From an uncultured Gammaproteobacteria bacterium (GTDB taxonomy: Bacteria; Pseudomonadota; Gammaproteobacteria; Steroidobacterales; UBA11654): DNA of 51,443 bases. Location of the stretch: NCBI GenBank assembly GCA_902634075.1, contig CACPJA010000006.1, positions 1 to 51,443 of the forward strand. The letters are read 5' to 3'. The position numbers and the translations under genes are program-made. How positions within the stretch are numbered: the stretch's first letter is position 1; each line of letters begins with the position of its first letter. Shown piece after piece: positions 26,430 through 35,268 of the stretch. The notes under the pieces were generated by a model. It saw nothing but the letters and a program-made list of their open reading frames with translations, was not told the DNA's origin and did not search any database.

Positions 26430-27476
26430 TTAATTTACGATTTCTATAATCGAAGAGTCAGTGAGAAAGCCTGCACCATCTTTGACAATTTCATCATTCA
26501 GTGTAATACCTTCTAATATTTGAATGTATCCTTCTTTTCGAAGTCCAGTTTTCACGGGTGTTTCTTTGGCAGTATTTCCTTTCACAACATATATCACTTC
26601 ACCAATGGATCTTCTCACTACACTGATCTGAGGGACGACAATTGCATTCTCAAATTTAGAGAAAACAACTGTGGCTCTTGAACTGGCTCCTGGTAACCAA
26701 GTACCTGGGTTTTCAAAATCAATAATCGTCGTCAATGATTTATTTCGAGAATCAATATTTGGTTTAATATCTCTGATTTTTGATATAACAATTTCATCCG
26801 GATTGGTTGGTGAAGTGATTCGAACCTCAAGGCCCTTTTTTAACTTGGGGCTCAAGTATTCAGGAAAAGACAAATCAACTTTCAAGTTTTTGGTGTCTAC
26901 GAGTTCATATACAACCATCCCTGGCTGGACATAATCACCCGCATCAATATGTTTAATGGCAACCTCTGACTTAATTGGTGCCTTTATGTTCGTTTCTTCG
27001 ATCAATCTCATCGTATTTCTAAGTTGAGCATCTGCGGCATTCATTTGTTCTTTAAGTGCATTAAAATCGGCCTTGGTCCTATCCATCATTTCTTCAGATA
27101 CAAGATTATCTTTAAAAAGTTTTTCAGCTCGCTTGAGATCCAATTCTTGGTTAACAAGTAATGCACTGAGTCTTGCAATTTCTGCTTTTGCTTGAGAGAA
27201 CTGGAGATTATATTTTTCAGAATCAATCTTGGCCAAAATATCACCAGCTTTTACTTCATCTCCAACATCGGCAATAATCTCAACCACACGTCCAGATACC
27301 TCCACTGCCAAGCTTGGAGAAGATTTACTGTAAATGAGACCCATTAAGTTTTCTTCTTCATTTATTTCTTGTTTATTTGGAAAGGTTGTACTGACAACTA
27401 TCTGTGAGTTGATTTCAAGCGCCCATAGAGCAAATGGCAATATCAAAGAAATGATGTTCTTTTGCAAACTAGTCAT
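26430..27476 (-). CDS. RND periplasmic adaptor (membrane fusion protein)
   Basis: 348 residues. A signal peptide (ISLILPFALWALEINS) is followed by a lipoyl-like half (SGRVVEIIADVGDEVKAGDILAKID), a coiled-coil hairpin (about 85-150), the second lipoyl half (NIKAPIKSEVAIKHIDAGDYVQ) and beta-barrel and membrane-proximal domains. There is no lipobox Cys, so it is not a lipoprotein. It bridges the RND pump and an outer-membrane channel. The start overlaps the tetR stop by eight bases. Confidence 0.94.
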   Translation of the reverse strand: MTSLQKNIISLILPFALWALEINSQIVVSTTFPNKQEINEEENLMGLIYSKSSPSLAVEVSGRVVEIIADVGDEVKAGDILAKIDSEKYNLQFSQAKAEIARLSALLVNQELDLKRAEKLFKDNLVSEEMMDRTKADFNALKEQMNAADAQLRNTMRLIEETNIKAPIKSEVAIKHIDAGDYVQPGMVVYELVDTKNLKVDLSFPEYLSPKLKKGLEVRITSPTNPDEIVISKIRDIKPNIDSRNKSLTTIIDFENPGTWLPGASSRATVVFSKFENAIVVPQISVVRRSIGEVIYVVKGNTAKETPVKTGLRKEGYIQILEGITLNDEIVKDGAGFLTDSSIIEIVN

Positions 27477-28065
27477 TTCGCCTTACCCCTCTTAGTAGAT
27501 TAGTGGTCAGTGTTTTTGAAAAGTGCTTATTTGAAGATGGACCAAGACCCTCAAATACAGAATCAAACAAGTTCTGGTGAGTGATATAAGTTAAGTTTGG
27601 TGAGAGTAATTGATAAGCAAGCAATTTACTGTCAGTTGTTTCAATAATTTCTTTGCTCTTTTTTGCTTGATCTATCAGATCGACAATCTGTGATAAATTT
27701 TTCTCCATTAGTCCAACGCTTGGCATTGCACGAGAGGTGAGACCAAGATCAGAAAATTCCCTTGCTAGCAGCTTATATTTCATTGGGTCTTTAAGCATTT
27801 GATTCAAGTGTTCATTAATAAAAAACTCAATCTTTTCGATGTACGTTCCAGTGATTTTTTTTGTTTTTTCTAGAATATTCTGTGTGTTTTTTTGTGCTCT
27901 GATGAGAATTTGTGTGTAGAGATCTTCTTTGGATGAGAAATGATGATAAAGATTCGCCTTACTCATATTGCAAGCATTGGCAATATTAGTCATTGAGACT
28001 GAGCCAAAACCTGAGTCTGCAAACAGTTTTTCTGCTTTATTTAATATGATTTCAGTGCTTTCCAT
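27469..28065 (-). CDS. TetR/AcrR-family repressor of the RND operon
   Basis: 198 residues. The N-terminal helix-turn-helix is clear: AEKLFADSGFGSVSMTNIANACNMSKANLYHHFSSKEDLY in parts (about 12-50). The C-terminal ligand domain is divergent. It is first in the tetR-mfp-rnd operon, and a palindromic TetR-type site lies just upstream of its start, so autorepression with drug- or lipid-induced release is expected. The inducer is not predictable. Confidence 0.93.
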   Translation of the reverse strand: MESTEIILNKAEKLFADSGFGSVSMTNIANACNMSKANLYHHFSSKEDLYTQILIRAQKNTQNILEKTKKITGTYIEKIEFFINEHLNQMLKDPMKYKLLAREFSDLGLTSRAMPSVGLMEKNLSQIVDLIDQAKKSKEIIETTDSKLLAYQLLSPNLTYITHQNLFDSVFEGLGPSSNKHFSKTLTTNLLRGVRRND

Positions 28066-28074
28066 AGTTCCCTA

Positions 28075-28094
28075 CTAACCGATCGGTCGGTAAG
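28075..28094. promoter_or_regulatory. Probable TetR-type operator
   Basis: ACCGATCGGT at 28078-28087 is a perfect 10-base palindrome, and the overlapping CGGTCGGTAAG extends it toward the classic AcrR-type half-sites ACCGACCGGTCGGT. It begins about ten bases upstream of the tetR start codon, next to AT-rich promoter-like sequence, so bound repressor would block the operon. Confidence 0.6.
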
Positions 28095-28123
28095 TATATA
28101 CTTCAAAAAAAAACTTTACAAGA

Positions 28124-28822
28124 TTAATAATTAAGCTGGGTTAAATTTGCTTCAAAATTTGTTTTTCCATTTTCAGTTTGAGTTAACTTTATAGGAATAA
28201 AGTTTAATTCTGGTGCAAGCCATAAGGAATTTATTCGCTCGGAATCTTTGGTTTGATGACTGATCTTTATGGCTTTGTATTTGCCATAAGGAACATTAGC
28301 TTCTTTAATATTCTCCTCTTTGATAATGATTATATTTTTTAGTTCGTCTCTATCTAAAACACTAAAGCTATTCATTTCTATTTGCCTTTCTTTAGCGTGC
28401 ATGATTTGTAGCTGAAGAATGATTCTACTGAGTGTGTTTTTATCCAGGTCAATTTTAAATTCCCTGTCTTTGTAAAATCCAGAAACATTATTTGTAGACC
28501 ATGAAAATATTGCTTTTGATTCTCTGGGTTTTCTCCTTATGTTATCAATTAAATAGTACTCTTCAGTCTTTAGGATGCTGTCTTCAATTTTAAATGTGCT
28601 TCTTTCTATAACGGAGCCGCTACTGATAACTTTCCATATTCCAGTGGCTTGAGTGATCATTTCATAGCTATATAGTTCACCTTGTTTAGATAGTTTTGTA
28701 GTCAATAATCCATCTGCCTGTTTTAATTTGACGCTATAGGTTGCAGAGTATTCAGTAGGAATTGACCATGATGAACAGCTGAAAAATAAACAGACAAATA
28801 TAAAGTTTAATTTTAATTTCAT
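28124..28822 (-). CDS. DUF3108-type periplasmic protein
   Basis: 232 residues. A signal peptide (LNFIFVCLFFSCSSWS) precedes a beta-rich chain. YSATYSVKLKQADGLLTTKL, FKIEDSILKTEEYYL and the C-terminal LWLAPELNFIPIKLTQTENG match DUF3108 proteins of unknown envelope function; related ones are reported near purine or cell-envelope genes. It lies between the BCCT transporter and tetR on the same strand, but 58 bases and an operator separate it from tetR. The possible lipobox-like FSCSS could instead make it a lipoprotein. Confidence 0.7.
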   Translation of the reverse strand: MKLKLNFIFVCLFFSCSSWSIPTEYSATYSVKLKQADGLLTTKLSKQGELYSYEMITQATGIWKVISSGSVIERSTFKIEDSILKTEEYYLIDNIRRKPRESKAIFSWSTNNVSGFYKDREFKIDLDKNTLSRIILQLQIMHAKERQIEMNSFSVLDRDELKNIIIIKEENIKEANVPYGKYKAIKISHQTKDSERINSLWLAPELNFIPIKLTQTENGKTNFEANLTQLNY

Positions 28823-28847
28823 AATTTAATTAAAATGACAACCCTTG

Positions 28848-30383
28848 CTAAATTCTATTGGAATCAATCTTTAGTTTTTGATAAAGATTTCTTGCAGCAA
28901 CAAAAACAATCATCGCAAAAGGAAGGCCAGTTACAATAACAGATGTCTGCAATGCTGATAATCCTCCTCCCATCAATAGAATAATGGCTATTATTCCAAG
29001 GGTTAGTGCCCAAACTACCCTATTAATTATTGCAGGATCATTTTGCTTGGAATCTATTTGATTTGAAGAAGTCATCATAGAGGTTACTAGTGCACCTGAA
29101 TCAGAGGAAGTTACAAAAAATGTAAGAATATTGATTAAAGACAGACCCATTAAAAGGGTTGAACCAGGATACTTTTCTAAAAAAATGAAAAGTGATACTG
29201 AAATATTTTCATTGATAGCATTTGCTAGTGATCCAGCTGCCATAAATTCTTGATATATAGCGGCATTTCCAAACACGCTCAACCATATGAAAACAATCAA
29301 GGAGGGTAAGAATACAACCCCAAGGATGAATTCTTTGATGGTTCTACCGTAAGAAATTCGTGCTATAAAAAGACCTACAAAAGGTGACCATGCAAACCAC
29401 CAACAGTAATAGAATAATGTCCATGCATTTTGCCAGTCAGAGTTATTGTAGGTGTTTACATTAGTTGACAAACTAATAAAATTTTGAACATAAGATCCAA
29501 CATTTTCCACAAATCCATCGAGAATATATCCGGTAGGTCCAAATAAAAATATAGCTATCATAAAACAAGCACACAAAATCATATTTAATTGCGAGAGTCT
29601 TTTTATGCCAGCATTCAGACCCAAAACAACACTAATAAGCCCTAAAATAGTAATGATTGCTATGACTATAAACTTACCAGGAGAAGCTTCAGGGCTTAAT
29701 CCCTCTATGGGTTTCCACAAACTATTTGCAATATCAAGATATTCAAGCCCTGCGCTTATCTGACTTGCTCCCAAGCCCAATGATGTGGCTATACCAAAGA
29801 CCGTTGCAAGAATAGCAAACACATCAACTGTTACTCTACTCCATGTGCTTTCCATTCCGGTATCTAAAAAGAATGAACTGACTCTGAAAGGTCTTCCTAG
29901 ATTAAATGCAAAATATGCAAAGCATAATCCTACGACACCATATATAGCCCAAGCATGAAAACCCCAATGTAAAAATGTTAGGTTCATTGATAATGTAGCC
30001 CGTTCATTGAAAGAAGCCCCTTCTTCAAAGAGTGTTGATGAACTGAGATGCGAAACAGGTTCTGCAACCGAATAAAATATTACCCCAATACCTAATCCGG
30101 CACTAAATAACATGGCGATCCAGTTTATAAACTTAAATTCTGGTTTTGCATCAGTTCCACCCAGTCTAATGTTTCCAAAACGACTAATAGCCATCCATAT
30201 ACAAAAGACTAGAAAACCGTTTGCACATAAAACAATTAGCCATCCAAAGTTGTTAGCTATGAATGCTTGTGTGCTATTAAAAAGATTGCTGGCAGTATCA
30301 ATGTTAACCAGGGTAACCCCTACAAAAGTAGAGATAAGGAAAAAAGAAATGAAGAACCTCTTATAATCTATACTTTTAAACAT
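28848..30383 (-). CDS. BCCT-family betaine/carnitine/choline transporter
   Basis: 511 residues with 12 predicted transmembrane helices, the BCCT length. The diagnostic Trp-rich stretch WTLFYYCWWFAWSPFVGLFIARIS (in parts; about residue 315) and the early GIGVIFYSVAEPVSHLSS segment are present. BCCT carriers import trimethylammonium compounds such as glycine betaine, choline and carnitine, driven by Na+ or H+. There is no long C-terminal osmosensor tail, so a catabolic rather than osmotic role is favoured. It diverges from the TonB receptor and sits at the edge of a C1/quaternary-amine gene group. Confidence 0.93.
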   Translation of the reverse strand: MFKSIDYKRFFISFFLISTFVGVTLVNIDTASNLFNSTQAFIANNFGWLIVLCANGFLVFCIWMAISRFGNIRLGGTDAKPEFKFINWIAMLFSAGLGIGVIFYSVAEPVSHLSSSTLFEEGASFNERATLSMNLTFLHWGFHAWAIYGVVGLCFAYFAFNLGRPFRVSSFFLDTGMESTWSRVTVDVFAILATVFGIATSLGLGASQISAGLEYLDIANSLWKPIEGLSPEASPGKFIVIAIITILGLISVVLGLNAGIKRLSQLNMILCACFMIAIFLFGPTGYILDGFVENVGSYVQNFISLSTNVNTYNNSDWQNAWTLFYYCWWFAWSPFVGLFIARISYGRTIKEFILGVVFLPSLIVFIWLSVFGNAAIYQEFMAAGSLANAINENISVSLFIFLEKYPGSTLLMGLSLINILTFFVTSSDSGALVTSMMTSSNQIDSKQNDPAIINRVVWALTLGIIAIILLMGGGLSALQTSVIVTGLPFAMIVFVAARNLYQKLKIDSNRI

Positions 30384-30538
30384 AATGTAATACTAAAATA
30401 GCCTATTTTTTAGGCCTGAAAGCCTTAATTTTTAACCCTATAAGTCTTAATCTTAATGAGTTCTATAAATTTAAGATAAAATATACTACACTTTAGCTAG
30501 TATTTTTGGATATTAACTCATCTTATGGGGGATAAACG
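30384..30538. promoter_or_regulatory. Divergent leader between BCCT transporter and TonB receptor
   Basis: 155 non-coding AT-rich bases that must hold the promoters of both divergent genes. A TATACT hexamer at 30482-30487 could be a -10 for the receptor, but no good -35 is found 17 bases upstream. A strong Shine-Dalgarno GGGGGA at 30527-30532 is six bases before the receptor ATG. A short GGC/GCC hairpin lies near 30412-30428. Neither promoter can be fixed. Confidence 0.4.
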
Positions 30539-33130
30539 ATGACGAGAAAACAACATAAGGCCTTAATTAGATCTAAGGCTATTAAAAAGAAGCAAAATAT
30601 AGCTAGGATTAAAAACAGAGCTAAATCCGCTGCTACATTAGCTGTTGCAGGAGCTGTTCTTGCTACTCCTAATATATATGCTCAAGGAACCATAGAAGAA
30701 ATTGTTGTAACATCAAGAAAGAAAGAAGAGACTCTTCAAGATGTTCCTTTACAAGTTCAAACATTAACAGAGCAGTCACTGGAACAAAATGGAATCAATA
30801 CTTTTGAGGACTATCTCTTGCAATTACCAGGAGTTACTGCAGGCGGCTCAGGTCCTGGTCAAAATACAATATACATTCGAGGCCTTGCATCGACTACGCC
30901 AAACCTTACAACCGCAGGTGTTGCTGGTCTAGCACCTAACGTGTCTTTCTATCTTGATGAGCAACCGTTAGCTCAACCAGGAAGAAACTTAGACGTTTAT
31001 GCAGCAGATATTTCTCGAATTGAGGTTCTTTCAGGGCCACAAGGAACACTCTTTGGAGCGAGTTCACAAGCAGGCGTTGTAAGAATGATTACTAACAAAC
31101 CCGAACTGGGAGTTTCTGAAAGCAACGTTGAACTTGAAACTAGATTCATGCCAGATGGCGATACAGGAACAAAAATTGAATTTGTAACTAATGTTCCTAT
31201 CAGTGATACCGCTGCATGGAGATTTGTTGCTTACAGTGACGAAAGAGGTGGTTATATCGATCAAGTTGCTGGTCAAATTGATGCTAGTGGATCAGCACGT
31301 TTTAGACCTGCTGGCACTGTTAGACAAAATGGTCTTCCTGTTAACTCATCAAGAGGTGGTTTTCAAGCTGGAGCTGATTTATCTGGAGCAACTCTACTCA
31401 AAGCAGATGCATTAGTAGAAGAAAATGCAAATGATGTGGAGTATCAGGGTTTTAGATCTACTCTATCAGCTGCGCTTGGCGATAATTGGGATGCTACATT
31501 GGTTTATGCACAGCAAACAATTGATGCTGATGGTGTTTTCTTTGCAGACCCTACATTAGAGGATCTGCAAATTCAAAGATATACCCAAGATGAGATCAAA
31601 GATGAATTTGATAATATGAGCTTAACTCTTGAAGGCACAATTGGTGACTTGGAAGTTATCTATGCTGGTGCCTATACAGATAGGGATACAAATCAAATGG
31701 TCGATTACACTGACTATCTTTTTGTCGGTCAATATCTTCCGTATTATATCTGTGATTATTACGTAACTTATACAACGTATGCTCCAGGTAATGTTCCTAC
31801 AGGGACTTGTGGTGCTCCAAACTTACTTGTTGACTCATATACAAATACTGAAGTTGAAAGTCATGAGATTCGTATAAATACAGACCTCAGTGACACTATG
31901 TCACTTACAGCTGGTTATTTCATGAGTGACACTACACTTACTGAATTAAACCAATTTAATTATCCAGGTTCGGTCGGTAATGATATAACTTATGCTTGTA
32001 ACCATGCTCTCACAGATATTTCTGTATCAGGCATAATCAATAACGCATCACCAGGGTGGTTTTCAGCTGGACCTTTTTGTGAACCAGTTATCTTTTTTAA
32101 TGATATTAAGAGAACTGACGAACAGAAAGGGTTTTTTGGTGAACTAAGTATTGCAACGAGTGACACATCAGAACTTACTCTAGGCCTTCGCTGGTATGAT
32201 ATTGAAGTTGATTTTGAAGGTAGCGCTAACTCATCATTTTATAATGGGTTTGGTTCTCCAGATACTCAACAATTTGGATCTAACTTATCAGCCCAATATG
32301 CACCAGGTAACCCAAATGGTTATCCAGATAAAGCTAAAACAGATGGTACTATTGGAAAGGTAACCTATTCATGGAATCCAAGTGATGATGTTATGTATTA
32401 TCTAACATGGTCTGAAGGGTTTAGGCCTGGTCTTTTAAACAGACCTGTTGGCAGAACAAGTCCAGATGGATCATACACTGTTCCACCAGAAATTAAGTCG
32501 GATGAAATCACAAACACAGAGTTTGGTTGGAAAACCATTCTACAAGATGGAAGACTTAGATTTAACGGAAGTGTTTTCATGGTAGATGTTGAAGGACTTC
32601 AATCAACGATCTTTGATCCAAGTATTGTTAACTTATTCTTCTCTGATAATGCTGCAGATGGCGATATTAAAGGTGTAGAGGGTGACTTTACTTACTTCAC
32701 CAACAGAGAAGGATTCACAGTTTCCGGTGCATTCTCACTGCTAGATACTGAACTTACTAAGAAATTAGTGCCTACCAATGATGTAACTGTTGGAGGTGAT
32801 ATGGCATTCGCCCCTGGTATGCAATTTAATCTAAGATTCAGACAGGAATGGGAAATGTCAAACGGAAATCTTGGACATGCTCAACTTGCAATCACGCATT
32901 CTGATGACAGTTACTCAGATATCATGGAGCCAAATAAAGCTCGACAAGATAGCTTCAGCTATATGGATGTTCGTGTGGGTGTGAGCAATGATACTATGAC
33001 TGCTGAGCTGTACATTGACAACCTCAATGACGAAAGAGCTGAAATTAGTAATACCTTTGTATTTGATAGACAGCGAGTGTCTTACATAAGACCAACAACT
33101 ATCGGAATAAGGTATAAGCATAACTTTTAG
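30539..33130 (+). CDS. TonB-dependent outer-membrane receptor
   Basis: 863 residues. The signal peptide has an unusually long basic n-region (about 30 residues) before the hydrophobic core AATLAVAGAVLATPNIYAQ. A TonB box-like IEEIVVTSRKKEE follows, then the plug domain (LQDVPLQVQTL, NTIYIRGLAS, RIEVLSGPQGTLFGASSQAGVVRMITNKP in parts) and a 22-strand-type barrel ending in Phe (RYKHNF). Such receptors take up scarce ligands using TonB energy. Siderophore marks are absent. It is the type common in marine gammaproteobacteria and sphingomonads next to TPR-sulfotransferase genes, as here; the ligand is unknown. Confidence 0.95.
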   Translation: MTRKQHKALIRSKAIKKKQNIARIKNRAKSAATLAVAGAVLATPNIYAQGTIEEIVVTSRKKEETLQDVPLQVQTLTEQSLEQNGINTFEDYLLQLPGVTAGGSGPGQNTIYIRGLASTTPNLTTAGVAGLAPNVSFYLDEQPLAQPGRNLDVYAADISRIEVLSGPQGTLFGASSQAGVVRMITNKPELGVSESNVELETRFMPDGDTGTKIEFVTNVPISDTAAWRFVAYSDERGGYIDQVAGQIDASGSARFRPAGTVRQNGLPVNSSRGGFQAGADLSGATLLKADALVEENANDVEYQGFRSTLSAALGDNWDATLVYAQQTIDADGVFFADPTLEDLQIQRYTQDEIKDEFDNMSLTLEGTIGDLEVIYAGAYTDRDTNQMVDYTDYLFVGQYLPYYICDYYVTYTTYAPGNVPTGTCGAPNLLVDSYTNTEVESHEIRINTDLSDTMSLTAGYFMSDTTLTELNQFNYPGSVGNDITYACNHALTDISVSGIINNASPGWFSAGPFCEPVIFFNDIKRTDEQKGFFGELSIATSDTSELTLGLRWYDIEVDFEGSANSSFYNGFGSPDTQQFGSNLSAQYAPGNPNGYPDKAKTDGTIGKVTYSWNPSDDVMYYLTWSEGFRPGLLNRPVGRTSPDGSYTVPPEIKSDEITNTEFGWKTILQDGRLRFNGSVFMVDVEGLQSTIFDPSIVNLFFSDNAADGDIKGVEGDFTYFTNREGFTVSGAFSLLDTELTKKLVPTNDVTVGGDMAFAPGMQFNLRFRQEWEMSNGNLGHAQLAITHSDDSYSDIMEPNKARQDSFSYMDVRVGVSNDTMTAELYIDNLNDERAEISNTFVFDRQRVSYIRPTTIGIRYKHNF

Positions 33131-33156
33131 TTTATAAAAGTAAGCTATAATTTAAG

Positions 33157-33180
33157 AAGGGAGTCTAGGCTCCCTTTTTA
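33157..33180 (+). terminator. Rho-independent terminator after the TonB receptor
   Basis: AAGGGAG and CTCCCTT form a seven-base-pair stem around a six-base loop (TCTAGG), followed directly by a T run. It ends the receptor transcript and suggests that the sulfotransferase gene has its own promoter. Confidence 0.85.
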
Positions 33181-33222
33181 ATTTCATAAAAAAAATTACT
33201 ATTTTTTTTATTATCATCATAA

Positions 33223-35229
33223 ATGACAGAAAATAAATTAGACATCTCCAAGGCTACTGAAGCAATAAAGGATGCTAGATTTGTTGACGCGCTTAGCTTA
33301 TTAGAATTAAATCTTGAAAAGGATCCAAACCATATTGATAGCCTATATTTAGCTGCAGTTTCATCGAGGTATTTAAAGAATTATGATGAAGCAAAAAAAT
33401 ATATTGAGAGTTTGTTAAGTCAAGCTCCTGACATGGGGAGAGCCTATCAAGAGTTAGGCCATTTGAATAGAGATATTGGCAATCAAGAAAATTCAATTGC
33501 ACATTATAGACAGGCCTGTGAATTAAACCCTGCTTTATTATCCTCTTGGAAAGCCCTATATGATTACTTTAGAGCTGGTAACAATAAACCTGCTGCAGAT
33601 CATGCATTTATGCAAATGAACACTCTTCAATCTATACCAAGTATTTTGCTTTACATTAGTCAGATTCTTAACGAAGGGAAATTAGGAATTGCAGAAGAAA
33701 AATGTAGAGAATTTCTTAAAAAGAATCCAACCAATACATTTGCAATGTCATTATTAGCTCAAATTGCTGATCGAATGGGATATTTTGATGATGCAGAATT
33801 TTTACTTGAAAGTGCGGTTAAATTTAACCCCGATGATGGCGAGCTTAGAATGAGGTATGCAATGATTCTTCGCAAAAAACAAAAATTTGAAAAGACTATG
33901 GAACAAGTCAATATATTGTGTGAGAAATTTCCTGAAAATCTTTCATATCAAGCTCAAAAAGCAAGTGAGATTATGCAAAACGGCGATCATGGAGGAGCAA
34001 TTAATTTATTTGATGATATCCTTGAAAAGAATCCTTTCAATTTTAGTGTTCTTACATCCAAAGGCCATGCACAAAAAACCTTAGGTAAGACAGATCGAGC
34101 AATTGAAAGTTATCAATCCGCATATAAAGTCAAGCAAGATCATGGCGAAGCTTTTTTTTCCTTATCTAACTTAAAAACATATAGCTTCACTAAGAATGAA
34201 TTAAATATCATGAGGCAACAACTCAAAAGAGTTGATCTGACATTACAAGATAAAACTTATTTTCACTTCGCATTAGCTCAGGGGTGTGAAGCAATAGGGG
34301 AATACGATGAAGCTTTTTTAAATCTTGATAGTGGAAACAAGATTAAGAACAAGCAAAGTAAATATTCTACTGAAAGAATGGATAAAGAGTTGCAGGCTCA
34401 AATCGATGTTTGTAATAAATCATTTTTTGAACAACATGGTAATGGTGGATATGAAACAAAAGACCCAATATTTATTCTGGGTCTGCCAAGGGCGGGCTCA
34501 ACATTAATTGAGCAAATCTTGGCTTCTCATTCAATGATTGATGGAACCCTTGAGCTTCCTAATATTCTTTCTATGGCTCAGAGTCTTAGAGGTGATGATA
34601 TTTATGGCAAGGAGGGTAACTACCCTAAAAGCATGGAAGATTTATCCCTAGAGAGAAGAACAGAAATGGGAAAAATGTTTATCGATGATACAAGAATGCA
34701 TAGAAAAGATGCACCAAGATTTACTGATAAAATGCCTAATAACTTTCGTCATATTGGATTAATTCACTTGATCATGCCAAATGCAAAAATTATTGACGCA
34801 AGAAGATATTCTTTGGATTGCTGCTTTAGTATGTTTAAACAGTTGTTTGCCCAAGGACAAGAGTTTACATATGGATTGTCTGAAGCAGGAAGCTACTATA
34901 AGAGTTATGTTAACTTGATGAATCACTGGAATGAAGTTCTGCCTAATAAAATATTGAGAGTTAATAATGAGGACATAATTGATGATCTAGAAGGTCAAGT
35001 TGCAAGAATGCTAGAGTTTCTAGAGTTACCTTTTGAGGACTCATGCATAACTTTTTATGAAACTGATAGATCAGTTAGAACAGCAAGCTCCGAACAGGTA
35101 AGAAAACCAATCAATAAGTCTGGTATGGATCGATGGAAGCCGTATGCGAAACATCTTAAACCTTTGTTGGATGGACTTGGATCAGACCTTGTAAAGCCAG
35201 ATGATCAGGAGTTTATTAGATCAATTTGA
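33223..35229 (+). CDS. TPR-repeat sulfotransferase
   Basis: 668 residues in two parts. Residues 1-360 are tandem tetratricopeptide repeats (for example ALSLLELNLEKDPNHIDSLY and DDAEFLLESAVKFNPDDGEL). From about 415 there is a sulfotransferase domain with the 5' phosphosulfate loop FILGLPRAGSTLIEQILASH, DKMPNNFRHIGLI and a 3'-phosphate-binding RRYSLDCCFSMFKQLF. It would use PAPS to sulfate a hydroxyl or tyrosine. There is no clear signal peptide. Genes of this kind often follow TonB receptors in marine bacteria, but no substrate is established. Confidence 0.88.
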   Translation: MTENKLDISKATEAIKDARFVDALSLLELNLEKDPNHIDSLYLAAVSSRYLKNYDEAKKYIESLLSQAPDMGRAYQELGHLNRDIGNQENSIAHYRQACELNPALLSSWKALYDYFRAGNNKPAADHAFMQMNTLQSIPSILLYISQILNEGKLGIAEEKCREFLKKNPTNTFAMSLLAQIADRMGYFDDAEFLLESAVKFNPDDGELRMRYAMILRKKQKFEKTMEQVNILCEKFPENLSYQAQKASEIMQNGDHGGAINLFDDILEKNPFNFSVLTSKGHAQKTLGKTDRAIESYQSAYKVKQDHGEAFFSLSNLKTYSFTKNELNIMRQQLKRVDLTLQDKTYFHFALAQGCEAIGEYDEAFLNLDSGNKIKNKQSKYSTERMDKELQAQIDVCNKSFFEQHGNGGYETKDPIFILGLPRAGSTLIEQILASHSMIDGTLELPNILSMAQSLRGDDIYGKEGNYPKSMEDLSLERRTEMGKMFIDDTRMHRKDAPRFTDKMPNNFRHIGLIHLIMPNAKIIDARRYSLDCCFSMFKQLFAQGQEFTYGLSEAGSYYKSYVNLMNHWNEVLPNKILRVNNEDIIDDLEGQVARMLEFLELPFEDSCITFYETDRSVRTASSEQVRKPINKSGMDRWKPYAKHLKPLLDGLGSDLVKPDDQEFIRSI

Positions 35230-35268
35230 TGGCTTTAAGATATTGATATTTGATAAACTATACTGCTT

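Noticed and set aside
35230-35268. Riboswitch or leader before the DMGDH-like gene
   Set aside because: The 39-base gap is too short for a riboswitch; TATACT at 35259-35264 is too close to the ATG and has no good -35.
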